In this document: positions 8,421 through 17,174 of the stretch, piece after piece
Layout: every line of letters starts with the position of its first letter
Position numbering within the stretch: the stretch's first letter is position 1
NCBI GenBank assembly: GCA_027625095.1
Contig: JAQBXN010000018.1
Span: 1-64,000 of the forward strand
Reading direction: 5' to 3'
DNA from: Planctomycetota bacterium
Lineage (GTDB): Bacteria > Planctomycetota > PUPC01 > JACPCR01
Length of the DNA: 64,000 bases
Position numbers and translations under genes: made by a program
The notes under the pieces: generated by a model
The model's database searches: none
The model's input: only the letters and a program-made list of their open reading frames with translations
What the model was told of the DNA's origin: nothing

Positions 8421-8620
8421 AAAAGGATTAGTTTCAGAATTAACCGGACGAATCACTTCGAACGGTTCATGGGCCCCCTCGATACGCTCTGGCCAGACCA
8501 CAGATGCACGCTGCGGCCATTGAGCGATTCCAGTCATTCACAAATATTAAAGTCCCCCTCCAGAAAGCCCCGGATGCTGTCAACGGGTAGGTAATCCGGC
8601 TATTTTGACAGGCAGCCGAC

Positions 8621-8634
8621 CCGTCCTACGATGG
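8621..8634 (+). repeat. Solo copy of a small repeat motif, upstream of the PL26-like gene
   Basis: CCGTCCTACGATGG shares its first 12 bases with 27989-28000, the right end of a palindromic element. The rest of the 8421-8664 intergenic region shows no gene or other structure. It is listed because the same terminal motif, CTACGAT(A/G)G, ends two complete palindromic elements elsewhere in the window. Confidence 0.35.
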
Positions 8635-8664
8635 CAAGGCGGTCATCCAAAATTTCGAACAGAC

Positions 8665-11600
8665 ATGAAACCAATCCTCGCCTTCCTCCTCGCGTGCCCG
8701 TTCCTCCACGCTCAAGATCGCGACGGAGATGGTCTGCCCGATCATATCGAGGCAAGTTTCGGGTCGGACCCAGGCGTTGCGGACACATTCACCCAGATTA
8801 TCGATGACGGACTCGAACCCGAAGAACGCAGGGAGCGCGTGTCCTACGATGCAACGAAAGACTTCCTGCAAATCGAACACTGCCACGTCGCAGATGGGCG
8901 TTCGATTTGGAAAGCGACATTTGCCGCAACGCCGACGCCGCAAAACTCGGTCTTTCATCTCTATGTTGACGCGGATGCCAATGATGCGACTGGACGCCAG
9001 GCGGGCAAGGGCTCACCAGCCACTGGGACCGATTACATGATCACTGTAGCTGGCGGACGTGCTGAGTGCGGGCACTACTCGCCGGACGGCACGCGGTCAG
9101 CCGGGCCCTCGGTCAATTTTTATGTCCAAGGCAACGCTCTCTATGTTGCCTGTGATGCGCCGCTGAATCGCGAGGCAAAAGGCCTGCGATACGCCCTCTA
9201 CGTCCTAAGCCACACGCTAACCAAGTACGGGGAAAGTGCGCCGATGAGCGACAGTACCCGCAAGCTGCAGATCAGCGGAGTTCCCTTTTCAAATAGAAAG
9301 AAGGTCTTTCGCCCAGGCGACCATAAGGCAAACTTCAATGTCGACGCCACGTACGGACTCGAAGACCTGCAACGCATTCTCCTGAGCAGGGACACCACCG
9401 AGATCCGTCCGGATCAATTTGAAGTAGATGGTTTTTATGTCGACCACCAAACGTCCCGTCGCTTCCCTCACCTCTCTCTTTCTTCATCGAAGGCCAGGGC
9501 GTGGGCAACCGCGCCCGTCAAGGGACGGCACACCATCGGATTTATGATGTATGACGACGGTGCGGACGAACGCATTGAAATTCTCGTCAACGGCCAATCC
9601 CTGGGCCTCGCAGTTTCAACTGAGAATAATTATCGAACTTGGCTTTACTGGCTGAAAGATCCCGTCGAACTGAAAGGAGACGAGAGGATTGAACTCAAAG
9701 CAGTCGGCCCTAATGGCAAACACGGCGTTATCAATCTTCTGTTTCTGAAGAGCGCGCCTCAGCCGCGCCTTACCGAATGGAAGGTCGAAAACACTGTGGC
9801 ACAGGTCTTGCCCATCGCACCCGGCGAAGTGACCATCTCCTGGACGACGACGATGCCGTCCAAGACTCTGTTCGAGTTTGACAACGGGCATCCAGCAGGA
9901 AAGAGAATCGAAGACCCATCCCTCCACATGGTTCATCGCCTCGTTTTGAAAGACCTGCCACCCGGAAAGAAGTTTCAAGGGCGAGCATCCGGCGTGAAGC
10001 CAGATGGCACCGCGTACGACAGCCATGTCATCGAATTCAGTCTCTCACCACCAGAAGCGGCGACAACGGCCGAGGAGACCATTCGTGTTCCGCTGAAGGT
10101 GCAGAACGCTCATAACGTAGCGGCGAGAAAGTGGCCGGTCACCTCAGGGATTCCAATTCCGCAAGGCCAACTCGGTTCGTCGGACCATGTAAGGCTCATT
10201 CATCAGGGCAAAGAAGAGCCAGCCCAGATCGAGGTCACTGCCCGCTGGCCGGACGCGAGTGTGAAATGGGTGCTGGTTTCATTTCTTGCCGATGTTCCTG
10301 CAAGCTCAATTGCTGAATACGACCTCGAGTTCGGTAAACGAGTGCAACGAGAAAAGTCCGCAGGGCCAGCCGCGGCACAATCGGAAGATGGGGTCACCTT
10401 GCCCACAGCGTCGATAGATCGAATGGGACGCCTTCACTTTCAGGGCAGCGTTTGTGAGACGAGTCTTGTCGATGACCAGGACAGAGATTTTCGCCCGCGG
10501 AGAGATGCGGAAATCACCATCGAAAGTAACGGACCAGTTCGAGCAGTTGTCAGAACAGTTTCGACACTTAAGAATGAAAACGGCGACGCTTCGTTCACTA
10601 TTGAGAAGAGAATAGAAGCTTGGCACAGCGTCCCTTTCGTTCGAGTGCACCACACCTTCCTGAATTCGCAGTCCCCCACATTCACCAACATCGAACAACT
10701 CTCCTACATTGTGTCAGGTGCTGATTCGAAATGGGATGCCCTTCGTGTCAACGGTGCGACTGCCAGCCTCACCCCGGCCACGGAAACGGTGCATCAGTAC
10801 TTTGATTCGGAGTTTAAGTCTGGAAAAAAGAAAACAAAGGGCCGTCTGACTGGCTCAATCATCAGCACCAGTGACACCGGCCTGGCCATCGCAGTCAGAG
10901 ATTTCTGGCAGAACTATCCAAAGGCCTTTTCCGTCACCACCAAGGCGCTTGTTATCGGACTCTGTCCTGATTTTGAACCCGGCCTTTACGACAGTTTTCC
11001 ATTCGAACGCGAGGGGCACCAGCTCTACTACTACCTGCGAGACGGCCACTATCGTTTCAAGAGTGGCATGGCCAAGACCCATGAAATGCTCATCGGCAGC
11101 GGCACTCGGCCGGATCGCGAGGCTATGTGCAAGATCTTTCAACGCCCCCTGATCGCCACCGCGCCACCGGAGTGGTACTGCAATTCGAAAGCTCTGTATG
11201 ACATCGCGCCGCGGAATCCGAAGCAATTCAATCTTTATGAGGAGGGCGTCGACGCCAACCTGGAGAGCTACAAACTCCATCGCGAGCAGCAGCACGATTA
11301 CGGACTTATGAATTACGGAGACTGGTACGGCGAGCGCGGCGCAAACTGGGGCAACGTCGAATACGACACTCAGTTTTCGTTTTTCCAAGAATACGTTCGC
11401 TCCGGGAATGCCGACGCCTTTTTCCTCGGAGAAGCAACAGAACTGCATAATCGGGATATCGACACTGTCCATTGGGCCGCCAATCCAAAGGACAAGGGCC
11501 TGGTATACGTTCACCAGATGGGGCACGTCGGCGGCTACTACACCGAATCAGTGCCAGGCACTCTGGGCATTCCGCAGGCCGGCGGCAACATCGGCCACGC

Positions 11601-12843
11601 CTGGGCGGAAGGCCATTTCGCTCACTATTTCCTGACTGGTGATCGCCGCTCCTATGAAGCCGGAAAAGTCATCACCGATTACTTCATCTACAAGCATCTG
11701 GGAATGCCATACGACTTTTCGAGCTGCCGCGTACCTGGTTGGCACCTCATCATGAATTCCAGCGCCTACGCTGCTACCGGCGACCCTTACTACCTGAACG
11801 CCTCCCGTGTCATTGTCGACCGTGTGCTGGAGAACCAGGACAAACTGCCACTCCCGCTCCCCGATCATCAATTCGAAAAAGGTCATCGCACACACCAGGT
11901 CGGCGGCTGGACGCGGCAGATGGTGCCAGGGCATTGTCTGTGCACGCCACGGCATCGGGGCAATGCAGGTTTCATGGTGGCCGTCCTTCTATCCGGCCTG
12001 AAGTATTACCACGACGTTACGGGCGACCCGCGAGTCAAGGAGTGCATCATCCGCGGAGCGCACTACCTCCTGGATGAATGCTGGTCGGATCAAGCCCAAG
12101 GCTTTCGATACACCTCATGCCCCAAAACCACCTATGGCCGTGGTGCGAACCCTCTGATGATCGAAGGGGTAGCCCGGGCGTATCGATGGACAAAAGACAA
12201 ACGGTTCCTGCCGGTGGTCAAGGAAGGAATGGCCCTCGCAGCCAGCGGCAGCGGCTATGGCAAAGGTTTCTCCTTCTTCTATCGAAGCGCTCCTCGCGTT
12301 CTGGCCGACCTCGAAGCAGTCGGGCTGACGGTGAATGAAAGGCCTCCCCCACCGCCCGCAGCGAAATTTGAGAAACCGGATTGGATGAAAAATCTCAAGC
12401 CTGAAGATCATGTAGTCATTCAAGCCGAGTCGTATTCCAAACAGGAAGGGGGCATCGTAGATGTCCGTGACGATAGGATGGCAACGTGGGGCAAGATGAT
12501 CACGCGATGGCACCGGGACATCGGCCACGCCCTGGAGTGGAAATTCGAGATCCCCCAGAACGGCGATTACAAGATCCTCTTTAGATACGCTACCGCGGGT
12601 ACCGAGACACGTCGGAACCTCAAACTCGATGGCAAGAATCTTGAAGGGGCGCCCGACAAGATAGCGTTCGAAAGCACAGGCGGATACGGCACAGATTTTC
12701 GGCACTGGAAATTCAAAACCCTGCAGGAGGCCGACGGTAAGGAGACGGTAGTCTCTTTACAGAAAGGCGAACACACCATCCTCATGACCAATCTCGGCGA
12801 TGGCCTCGGGATGGATTTCATTCTGTTGGTAAAGCAGGACTGA
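8665..12843 (+). CDS. Large exported rhamnogalacturonan-lyase-like protein (PcRGLX/YetA family, PL26-like)
   Basis: About 1392 residues from ATG 8665, which starts a signal peptide (MKPILAFLLACPFLHAQ). In order: a thrombospondin-type-3-like calcium loop right after cleavage (DRDGDGLPDHIEASFGSDP); a CBM9/DOMON-like beta domain (about 50-180); a further beta domain; a fibronectin-III or phosphatase-like domain (about 370-460); a RIFT-barrel domain typical of PcRGLX/YetA proteins (from about 475, VPLKVQNAHNVAARKWPV); an alpha/alpha toroid (about 850-1210, with NYGDWYGERGANWGN near 882 and many His/Trp/Tyr); and a C-terminal CBM6/35-like domain (from about 1245, VVIQAESYSKQEGG). PL26 enzymes are exo-rhamnogalacturonan lyases; the real substrate here is unknown. 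It is much longer than single-domain PL26 enzymes. Confidence 0.8.
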   Translation: MKPILAFLLACPFLHAQDRDGDGLPDHIEASFGSDPGVADTFTQIIDDGLEPEERRERVSYDATKDFLQIEHCHVADGRSIWKATFAATPTPQNSVFHLYVDADANDATGRQAGKGSPATGTDYMITVAGGRAECGHYSPDGTRSAGPSVNFYVQGNALYVACDAPLNREAKGLRYALYVLSHTLTKYGESAPMSDSTRKLQISGVPFSNRKKVFRPGDHKANFNVDATYGLEDLQRILLSRDTTEIRPDQFEVDGFYVDHQTSRRFPHLSLSSSKARAWATAPVKGRHTIGFMMYDDGADERIEILVNGQSLGLAVSTENNYRTWLYWLKDPVELKGDERIELKAVGPNGKHGVINLLFLKSAPQPRLTEWKVENTVAQVLPIAPGEVTISWTTTMPSKTLFEFDNGHPAGKRIEDPSLHMVHRLVLKDLPPGKKFQGRASGVKPDGTAYDSHVIEFSLSPPEAATTAEETIRVPLKVQNAHNVAARKWPVTSGIPIPQGQLGSSDHVRLIHQGKEEPAQIEVTARWPDASVKWVLVSFLADVPASSIAEYDLEFGKRVQREKSAGPAAAQSEDGVTLPTASIDRMGRLHFQGSVCETSLVDDQDRDFRPRRDAEITIESNGPVRAVVRTVSTLKNENGDASFTIEKRIEAWHSVPFVRVHHTFLNSQSPTFTNIEQLSYIVSGADSKWDALRVNGATASLTPATETVHQYFDSEFKSGKKKTKGRLTGSIISTSDTGLAIAVRDFWQNYPKAFSVTTKALVIGLCPDFEPGLYDSFPFEREGHQLYYYLRDGHYRFKSGMAKTHEMLIGSGTRPDREAMCKIFQRPLIATAPPEWYCNSKALYDIAPRNPKQFNLYEEGVDANLESYKLHREQQHDYGLMNYGDWYGERGANWGNVEYDTQFSFFQEYVRSGNADAFFLGEATELHNRDIDTVHWAANPKDKGLVYVHQMGHVGGYYTESVPGTLGIPQAGGNIGHAWAEGHFAHYFLTGDRRSYEAGKVITDYFIYKHLGMPYDFSSCRVPGWHLIMNSSAYAATGDPYYLNASRVIVDRVLENQDKLPLPLPDHQFEKGHRTHQVGGWTRQMVPGHCLCTPRHRGNAGFMVAVLLSGLKYYHDVTGDPRVKECIIRGAHYLLDECWSDQAQGFRYTSCPKTTYGRGANPLMIEGVARAYRWTKDKRFLPVVKEGMALAASGSGYGKGFSFFYRSAPRVLADLEAVGLTVNERPPPPPAAKFEKPDWMKNLKPEDHVVIQAESYSKQEGGIVDVRDDRMATWGKMITRWHRDIGHALEWKFEIPQNGDYKILFRYATAGTETRRNLKLDGKNLEGAPDKIAFESTGGYGTDFRHWKFKTLQEADGKETVVSLQKGEHTILMTNLGDGLGMDFILLVKQD

Positions 12844-12868
12844 ACTTGGATTGCCGCATGTTGTCGCC

Positions 12869-12905
12869 GCTTTCGCTTTCTTCATACGCCTCAGAAAACG
12901 AAAGC
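12869..12905. other. Imperfect hairpin after the PL26-like gene
   Basis: GCTTTCGCTTTC at 12869-12880 pairs with GAAAACGAAAGC at 12894-12905, 11 of 12 positions, around a 13-base loop. It lies 26 bases after the stop, between convergent genes, where a terminator is expected. No T-run follows, so the call is weak. Confidence 0.3.
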
Positions 12906-12977
12906 TCCTGAAAGTCGGATTACACCAAAGACTGAGTGCTACTGCGACGGTCGGGATGGCCATTCACCATTCACCTC

Positions 12978-13742
12978 TTAACCGAGCTTCCCCCACTTTT
13001 TCATACTTTCGAGGCTCGTCCTGGCGCTTTCGATCGATGACCCTTTGCACCTATCCTGCTCGATGATGTACCACTCAGCGCCGGTGGATTCGCAGATATC
13101 GAAAACCGGTGCGAAATCGATGATGCCAGTGCCGACTTCAGTGAAAGTACGGCTGTCATCCGCAACCATATCCTTGATGTGGATCAGCGGTGAACGGTCA
13201 CCGTGACGCTTGAGAAATTCGACCGGGCATTCATTCCCGTGCTGAACCCAGTAGACGTCTACTTCGCCTTTGACAAGATCTGAATCGCTTGAATCGTAAA
13301 AGATGTCAAGAGCATATTTCCCCTCGAACTGAACGAATTCGAAGCTGTGGTTGTGATAGGCGAATCTGAAGCCGAGTTCCTTACAGTTTGCACCAATCTC
13401 TTCGTAGATCTTCGCTCCTTCTTTCCAGCCTTCAGCAGTCGCCTGCAGTTCCTTCTCCGTCAAGCCTGATGTCACCAGATACTTGGCGCCGAGTTGCCCG
13501 TAGTAATCGGCGGCCGCTTGAAGGTTTTCAGTCAGGTCTAGCTTCCCAACATGCGCTCCGGCAACGCCAAGCCCCAAGTCATCAATAATTTTCTTCAGCT
13601 CTCCAGCTTCCATGCCATATGTGCTGGCAAATTCAACTCCCTCGTAGCCCATTTCCGCCACCTGCTTGAGAGTGCCCACAAAGTCCCCGGCTGCGACATC
13701 ACGAACGGTATACAACTGTAGAGCAACTGGAACTCTTGACAT
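12978..13742 (-). CDS. Sugar phosphate isomerase/epimerase (xylose isomerase-like TIM barrel)
   Basis: A 254-residue protein from ATG 13742, selected for its AGGAG ribosome site seven bases upstream; longer in-frame extensions lack one. It begins MSRVPVALQLYTVRDVAAGD, the standard opening of AP endonuclease family 2-type isomerases, and contains GYEGVEFA, AYHNHSFEF (metal-binding His and neighbour), DVYWVQHG, LIHIKDM and a C-terminal Glu motif IIEQD. These residues form the divalent-metal site of xylose-isomerase-like TIM barrels. Likely isomerises or epimerises a sugar, polyol or inositol derivative in the cytoplasm. It is transcribed away from the M20 peptidase gene. Confidence 0.85.
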   Translation of the reverse strand: MSRVPVALQLYTVRDVAAGDFVGTLKQVAEMGYEGVEFASTYGMEAGELKKIIDDLGLGVAGAHVGKLDLTENLQAAADYYGQLGAKYLVTSGLTEKELQATAEGWKEGAKIYEEIGANCKELGFRFAYHNHSFEFVQFEGKYALDIFYDSSDSDLVKGEVDVYWVQHGNECPVEFLKRHGDRSPLIHIKDMVADDSRTFTEVGTGIIDFAPVFDICESTGAEWYIIEQDRCKGSSIESARTSLESMKKWGKLG

Positions 13743-13789
13743 AAAAATCTCCTGAATCTGTCTGCAAAAATTTTGTGATAACGAATACA

Positions 13790-13812
13790 CTCCGCCCCTT
13801 GGCTGGGCGGGG
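13790..13812. promoter_or_regulatory. GC-rich hairpin in a divergent promoter region
   Basis: CTCCGCCC at 13790-13797 pairs with GGGCGGGG at 13805-13812 (one G-T pair) around a 7-base loop. It lies between the divergent isomerase (start 13742) and peptidase (start 13858). A similar CCGCCC/GGGCGG hairpin occurs at 24007-24033. It may be an operator, a transcription roadblock or a short repeat. Confidence 0.3.
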
Positions 13813-13857
13813 ACTCTAACGATGCCCAGGCGAATTAGCAAAACAGAGGAGCACTTC

Positions 13858-15093
13858 ATGCCTTCAGATCTGGCCACCCGCATCGATAAGCAAGAGCATC
13901 AGTTATGTCGTTTCCTTCAGCAGGTCATACGAGTCCCGACGGTAAATCCACCGGGCGAGAATTATCTGGAATGCGTTTCTATTTTTGAAGACAAACTGAA
14001 ATCTCTCGGCATGAGCACGAAGATGATACAAGTGCCGGACGCTCTTGTGAGCGAACACGTACCGGATGCCGATGGGCGCCCGCGATACAACCTGATTGCC
14101 CGGTGGGATGTTGGTGCAAAAGAGACAATTCACTTCAACGGCCACTACGATGTCGTGCCAGTAAATGGGCAATGGAAGTACGGGCCTTTCGAGCCCAAGA
14201 TCGATAACGGTTGGCTCTTTGGCCGTGGGTCATCAGATATGAAGGGGCCCAATGCCGCGCTCTGTTTTGCTCTCCAGGGGATTCAGAAGTCGGGTATTAC
14301 GCCAGGCGTTAATGTGGAGGTTTCGTTTACGTGTGATGAAGAAGTCGGTGGTTTACTGGGTGCCGGATATGTTGCTACCGAAGGGCTGGCAAACGCCGAT
14401 TACGTCGTAGTGCTGGAAGGGGGGAGCGGAAAGAGGGTCGGATGCGGACACAACGGAATCGTCTGGCTGGATATTGAAGTGACAGGTCGCTCTGCCCACG
14501 GCTCCACCCCGCAAAAGGGCATCAATGCCTTCGAGAATATGGCCGCTCTGACGATGCAGCTTCGTAAAATAAAACAGAATTTTCCGAAACGCACATACAC
14601 CACACCAGAGGGGAAGGCGCTGCATCCCACAATGAACATCGGCGGAGTATTCAGCGTCGGCGATGGCGCCAAAGTCAACACCGTCCCTGCGAGCGCCTCT
14701 TTCACCATCGACAGGCGTGTCATCCCCTCCGAAACGATCAAAGCCGCCCAAGATGAAATCATTCAAAAGATCCGGGAAGCAAGGGAGAGCTGTCCCAGTT
14801 TGCGCACGAGAGTGAATACACGGATTGCATTAGACCCCTGTGTCACCAGTCCGAAGAGCAAAATCGCTGTAAATATGGCCAGAGCAGTCCAGAAAGCCAA
14901 AGGTGGCAAGCCCAGATTCAGCTCGACTCCCGGCTTCACTGACCTGCACTTTTTCGTCAACGAAGGCGGTATGCCCGGGATTGGATACGGCGCTGCTGGC
15001 AAGAACATTCATGCTATTGACGAGAGAGTGAACGTTGCCGACCTGATCAACACTTCAAAAGCTTACGCATATTTGATAGCCGATTGGGAGTGA
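13858..15093 (+). CDS. M20 family metallopeptidase/deacylase (ArgE/DapE-like)
   Basis: A 411-residue protein from ATG 13858, preceded by a strong GAGGAG ribosome site. Metal and catalytic residues are visible: [11 protein letters not shown] (H96, D98), GRGSSDMKG (D127, bridging), TCDEEVGG (E161, E162), the dimerisation-domain His in [12 protein letters not shown], and the C-terminal ligand in NIHAIDERV. The architecture is that of acetylornithine deacetylase or succinyl-diaminopimelate desuccinylase, but placement between sugar-catabolic genes and no arg or dap genes argues for an N-acyl or peptide bond in a scavenged substrate. The next gene starts 33 bases later, suggesting one operon. Confidence 0.88.
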   Translation: MPSDLATRIDKQEHQLCRFLQQVIRVPTVNPPGENYLECVSIFEDKLKSLGMSTKMIQVPDALVSEHVPDADGRPRYNLIARWDVGAKETIHFNGHYDVVPVNGQWKYGPFEPKIDNGWLFGRGSSDMKGPNAALCFALQGIQKSGITPGVNVEVSFTCDEEVGGLLGAGYVATEGLANADYVVVLEGGSGKRVGCGHNGIVWLDIEVTGRSAHGSTPQKGINAFENMAALTMQLRKIKQNFPKRTYTTPEGKALHPTMNIGGVFSVGDGAKVNTVPASASFTIDRRVIPSETIKAAQDEIIQKIREARESCPSLRTRVNTRIALDPCVTSPKSKIAVNMARAVQKAKGGKPRFSSTPGFTDLHFFVNEGGMPGIGYGAAGKNIHAIDERVNVADLINTSKAYAYLIADWE

Positions 15094-15125
15094 CAACCAC
15101 TCCAACACTCCCGGGAGAAACATCC

Positions 15126-16235
15126 ATGTCTGAAATCAGCCTCGACATCAATTACAAGCCCACTTTGCCGAACCGAATGGACACCCCGATCGGCTGTATC
15201 GGTTCCGGCTTCATCATGGCCGATTGCCATCTGGTTGCTTACCGTAACGTTGGTTTTAACCCCATCGCCATCGCTTCACGCACACCCGCCAATGCGAAGG
15301 CCGTTGCGGAACGGCATTCGATACCGACAGTCTATGACACCTGGAAGGAGTTACTGGATGACACTAACGTCGAAGTCGTAGACATCGCCGTTCCCCCGGA
15401 CAATCAGATCGAAGTCGTTCGTGAGGCCGTTAGAAAAAGTCACATCAAGGGAATTCTCGCGCAAAAACCTCTGGGCAAAGACTTCGCTGAAGCAAAGGAA
15501 GTGGTCCGGCTATGCAAAGAGGCAGGGATCCCGCTGGGTGTGAATCAGAATATGCGATACGACCAGTCCATCCGCGCCTGTAAGGACATTCTTGACAAGG
15601 GCTATCTCGGCGAGCCGGTACTTGCCACTATCGACATGCGTGCGATACCGCATTGGATGCCATGGCAGGAAAGACTGGGCTGGGTGACGCTGCGCATTAT
15701 GAGTATCCATCACATGGATTCGTTCCGATTTCTATTCGGGGATCCGGTCCGCATCTTTGCCAGCGTTCGGAAAGACCCTCGAACGCTGGCAAAGTTCGAT
15801 CACGAAGACGGGATATGTCTCTACATTCTCGAATACGAGAATGGACTGCGCGCGGCCTCCTGCGATGACGTCTGGACCGGCCCGGCTCGTGAAGGCGCTG
15901 AAGGCGATATATATATCCGCTGGCGCGTGGAAGGTACTGATGGAATGGCTCGCGGCACCATCGGCTGGCCCGCTTACCCGAGCCGGACGCCAAGTACCAT
16001 GGATTTCACCACCAGACAGCAACCGGGCTACTGGCTGCAACCACGCTGGGACGAGGTCTGGTTTCCGGACGCGTTTGCCGGACCGATGGCGCAACTGCTC
16101 TTTGCGCTGGAGAACGGATCGGAACCCGAAATTGGCGGCGAAGACAATCTTAAGACGATGGCCCTGGTCGAGGCCGCTTATCGATCAGTGGCAGAACACA
16201 GGGCTGTCGAACTGCAAGAAATCTTAAGCTCGTAA
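15126..16235 (+). CDS. Gfo/Idh/MocA family oxidoreductase
   Basis: A 369-residue NAD(P)-dependent dehydrogenase from ATG 15126 (ribosome site GGGAGAAAC). The Rossmann motif is GCIGSGFIM near residues 23-31, followed by [16 protein letters not shown] and the strand [11 protein letters not shown]. The usual Glu-Lys-Pro motif is LAQKPLGK here, so Glu is replaced by Gln while the catalytic Lys stays. The C-terminal alpha/beta domain is normal in length. The family oxidises sugars, inositols or sugar acids. It sits between an M20 hydrolase and a TIM-barrel isomerase, consistent with stepwise sugar or polyol breakdown. Confidence 0.88.
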   Translation: MSEISLDINYKPTLPNRMDTPIGCIGSGFIMADCHLVAYRNVGFNPIAIASRTPANAKAVAERHSIPTVYDTWKELLDDTNVEVVDIAVPPDNQIEVVREAVRKSHIKGILAQKPLGKDFAEAKEVVRLCKEAGIPLGVNQNMRYDQSIRACKDILDKGYLGEPVLATIDMRAIPHWMPWQERLGWVTLRIMSIHHMDSFRFLFGDPVRIFASVRKDPRTLAKFDHEDGICLYILEYENGLRAASCDDVWTGPAREGAEGDIYIRWRVEGTDGMARGTIGWPAYPSRTPSTMDFTTRQQPGYWLQPRWDEVWFPDAFAGPMAQLLFALENGSEPEIGGEDNLKTMALVEAAYRSVAEHRAVELQEILSS

Positions 16236-16257
16236 CTTTGTTTAAAGGAGACACCTC

Positions 16258-17079
16258 ATGAAACTCGGACTCATCAATTCAGCATTCGCACAGGCCGGAA
16301 AGGGTACCGAATTCGGGATCCGTAGAACCAGCGAAATCGGATTCGATACCATCGACATCTTCACGGACCCACTCGATATTGACATAAGAGAACGCCAACT
16401 CATCAAAGCAAGTGCGGACGACTGCGGACTGCCTATCAAGAGCGTCTGCTGTGTTGCGGTCGGACTGATTGATTTCAATCCAAGCGTTCAGCGTTTTCAT
16501 GTAGAACGCTGTAAAGCTTTCCTGGATCTCTGTTACGAATTCAAGGCCGACAACTTACTGCTCGTCATTGGGGAATACATCTGGCAGCAGGAGGTCATCC
16601 CCCCGAAAGAGCAGTGGAAAACCGGTGTCGAGAACACTCGGATCCTGGGCGAATACGCGGAAGATCTTGGCCTCGAGATTGCCATTGAACTCGAGCCGTT
16701 CGATCTGTCGTTAGTCAATACCGTGGACACCATGCTGAACTTCCTTGACGACGTGGGCCTGCCAAATGTGCTCGCTAACTGCGACATTTCACACCTCCAC
16801 CTGATGGATACACCGATCTCAGAGGTCGCACGGCTGAAGGATCGCATTTCCCATGTCCATCTGTCAGATTGCGATGGAAAAGTCCACGGTGATCTGCCAC
16901 CCGGCAGGGGTGTCACTCCGATTCAGGATTACCTGGGCGCCATCCGTGACACTGGCTTTGACAGGACGGTGAGTATCGAACTCGAATACTCACCAGAGCC
17001 GGACAGAATCGTCGAGTGGGTGACTGAGGCGTATGAGAAGACGGATGAGATTATGCAGGCTTTGAGCTGCAGGGGGTGA
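16258..17079 (+). CDS. Sugar phosphate isomerase/epimerase (TIM barrel)
   Basis: A 273-residue protein with a strong AAAGGAG ribosome site eight bases before ATG 16258, and only 22 bases after the dehydrogenase stop, so it shares that operon. Visible metal-site motifs: IAIELEPFD (Glu), NCDISHLHLM (Asp and His), ISHVHLSDCDGKVHGDLPPG (His, Asp and the proton-relay His) and VSIELEYSP (Glu). This pattern is that of D-tagatose/psicose 3-epimerase and inosose-type isomerases. Probably works on the product of the neighbouring dehydrogenase or of the exported lyases. Substrate not determinable from sequence. Confidence 0.87.
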   Translation: MKLGLINSAFAQAGKGTEFGIRRTSEIGFDTIDIFTDPLDIDIRERQLIKASADDCGLPIKSVCCVAVGLIDFNPSVQRFHVERCKAFLDLCYEFKADNLLLVIGEYIWQQEVIPPKEQWKTGVENTRILGEYAEDLGLEIAIELEPFDLSLVNTVDTMLNFLDDVGLPNVLANCDISHLHLMDTPISEVARLKDRISHVHLSDCDGKVHGDLPPGRGVTPIQDYLGAIRDTGFDRTVSIELEYSPEPDRIVEWVTEAYEKTDEIMQALSCRG

Positions 17080-17174
17080 AGTTCCTGGAGCAGGGGCCCA
17101 GGGATTCGGAAAGACGAGGAAAAAGAAAGGAGGCCAATTAAGGACAAGCGAAGCGAATTAATGGAGAGTGAGGA

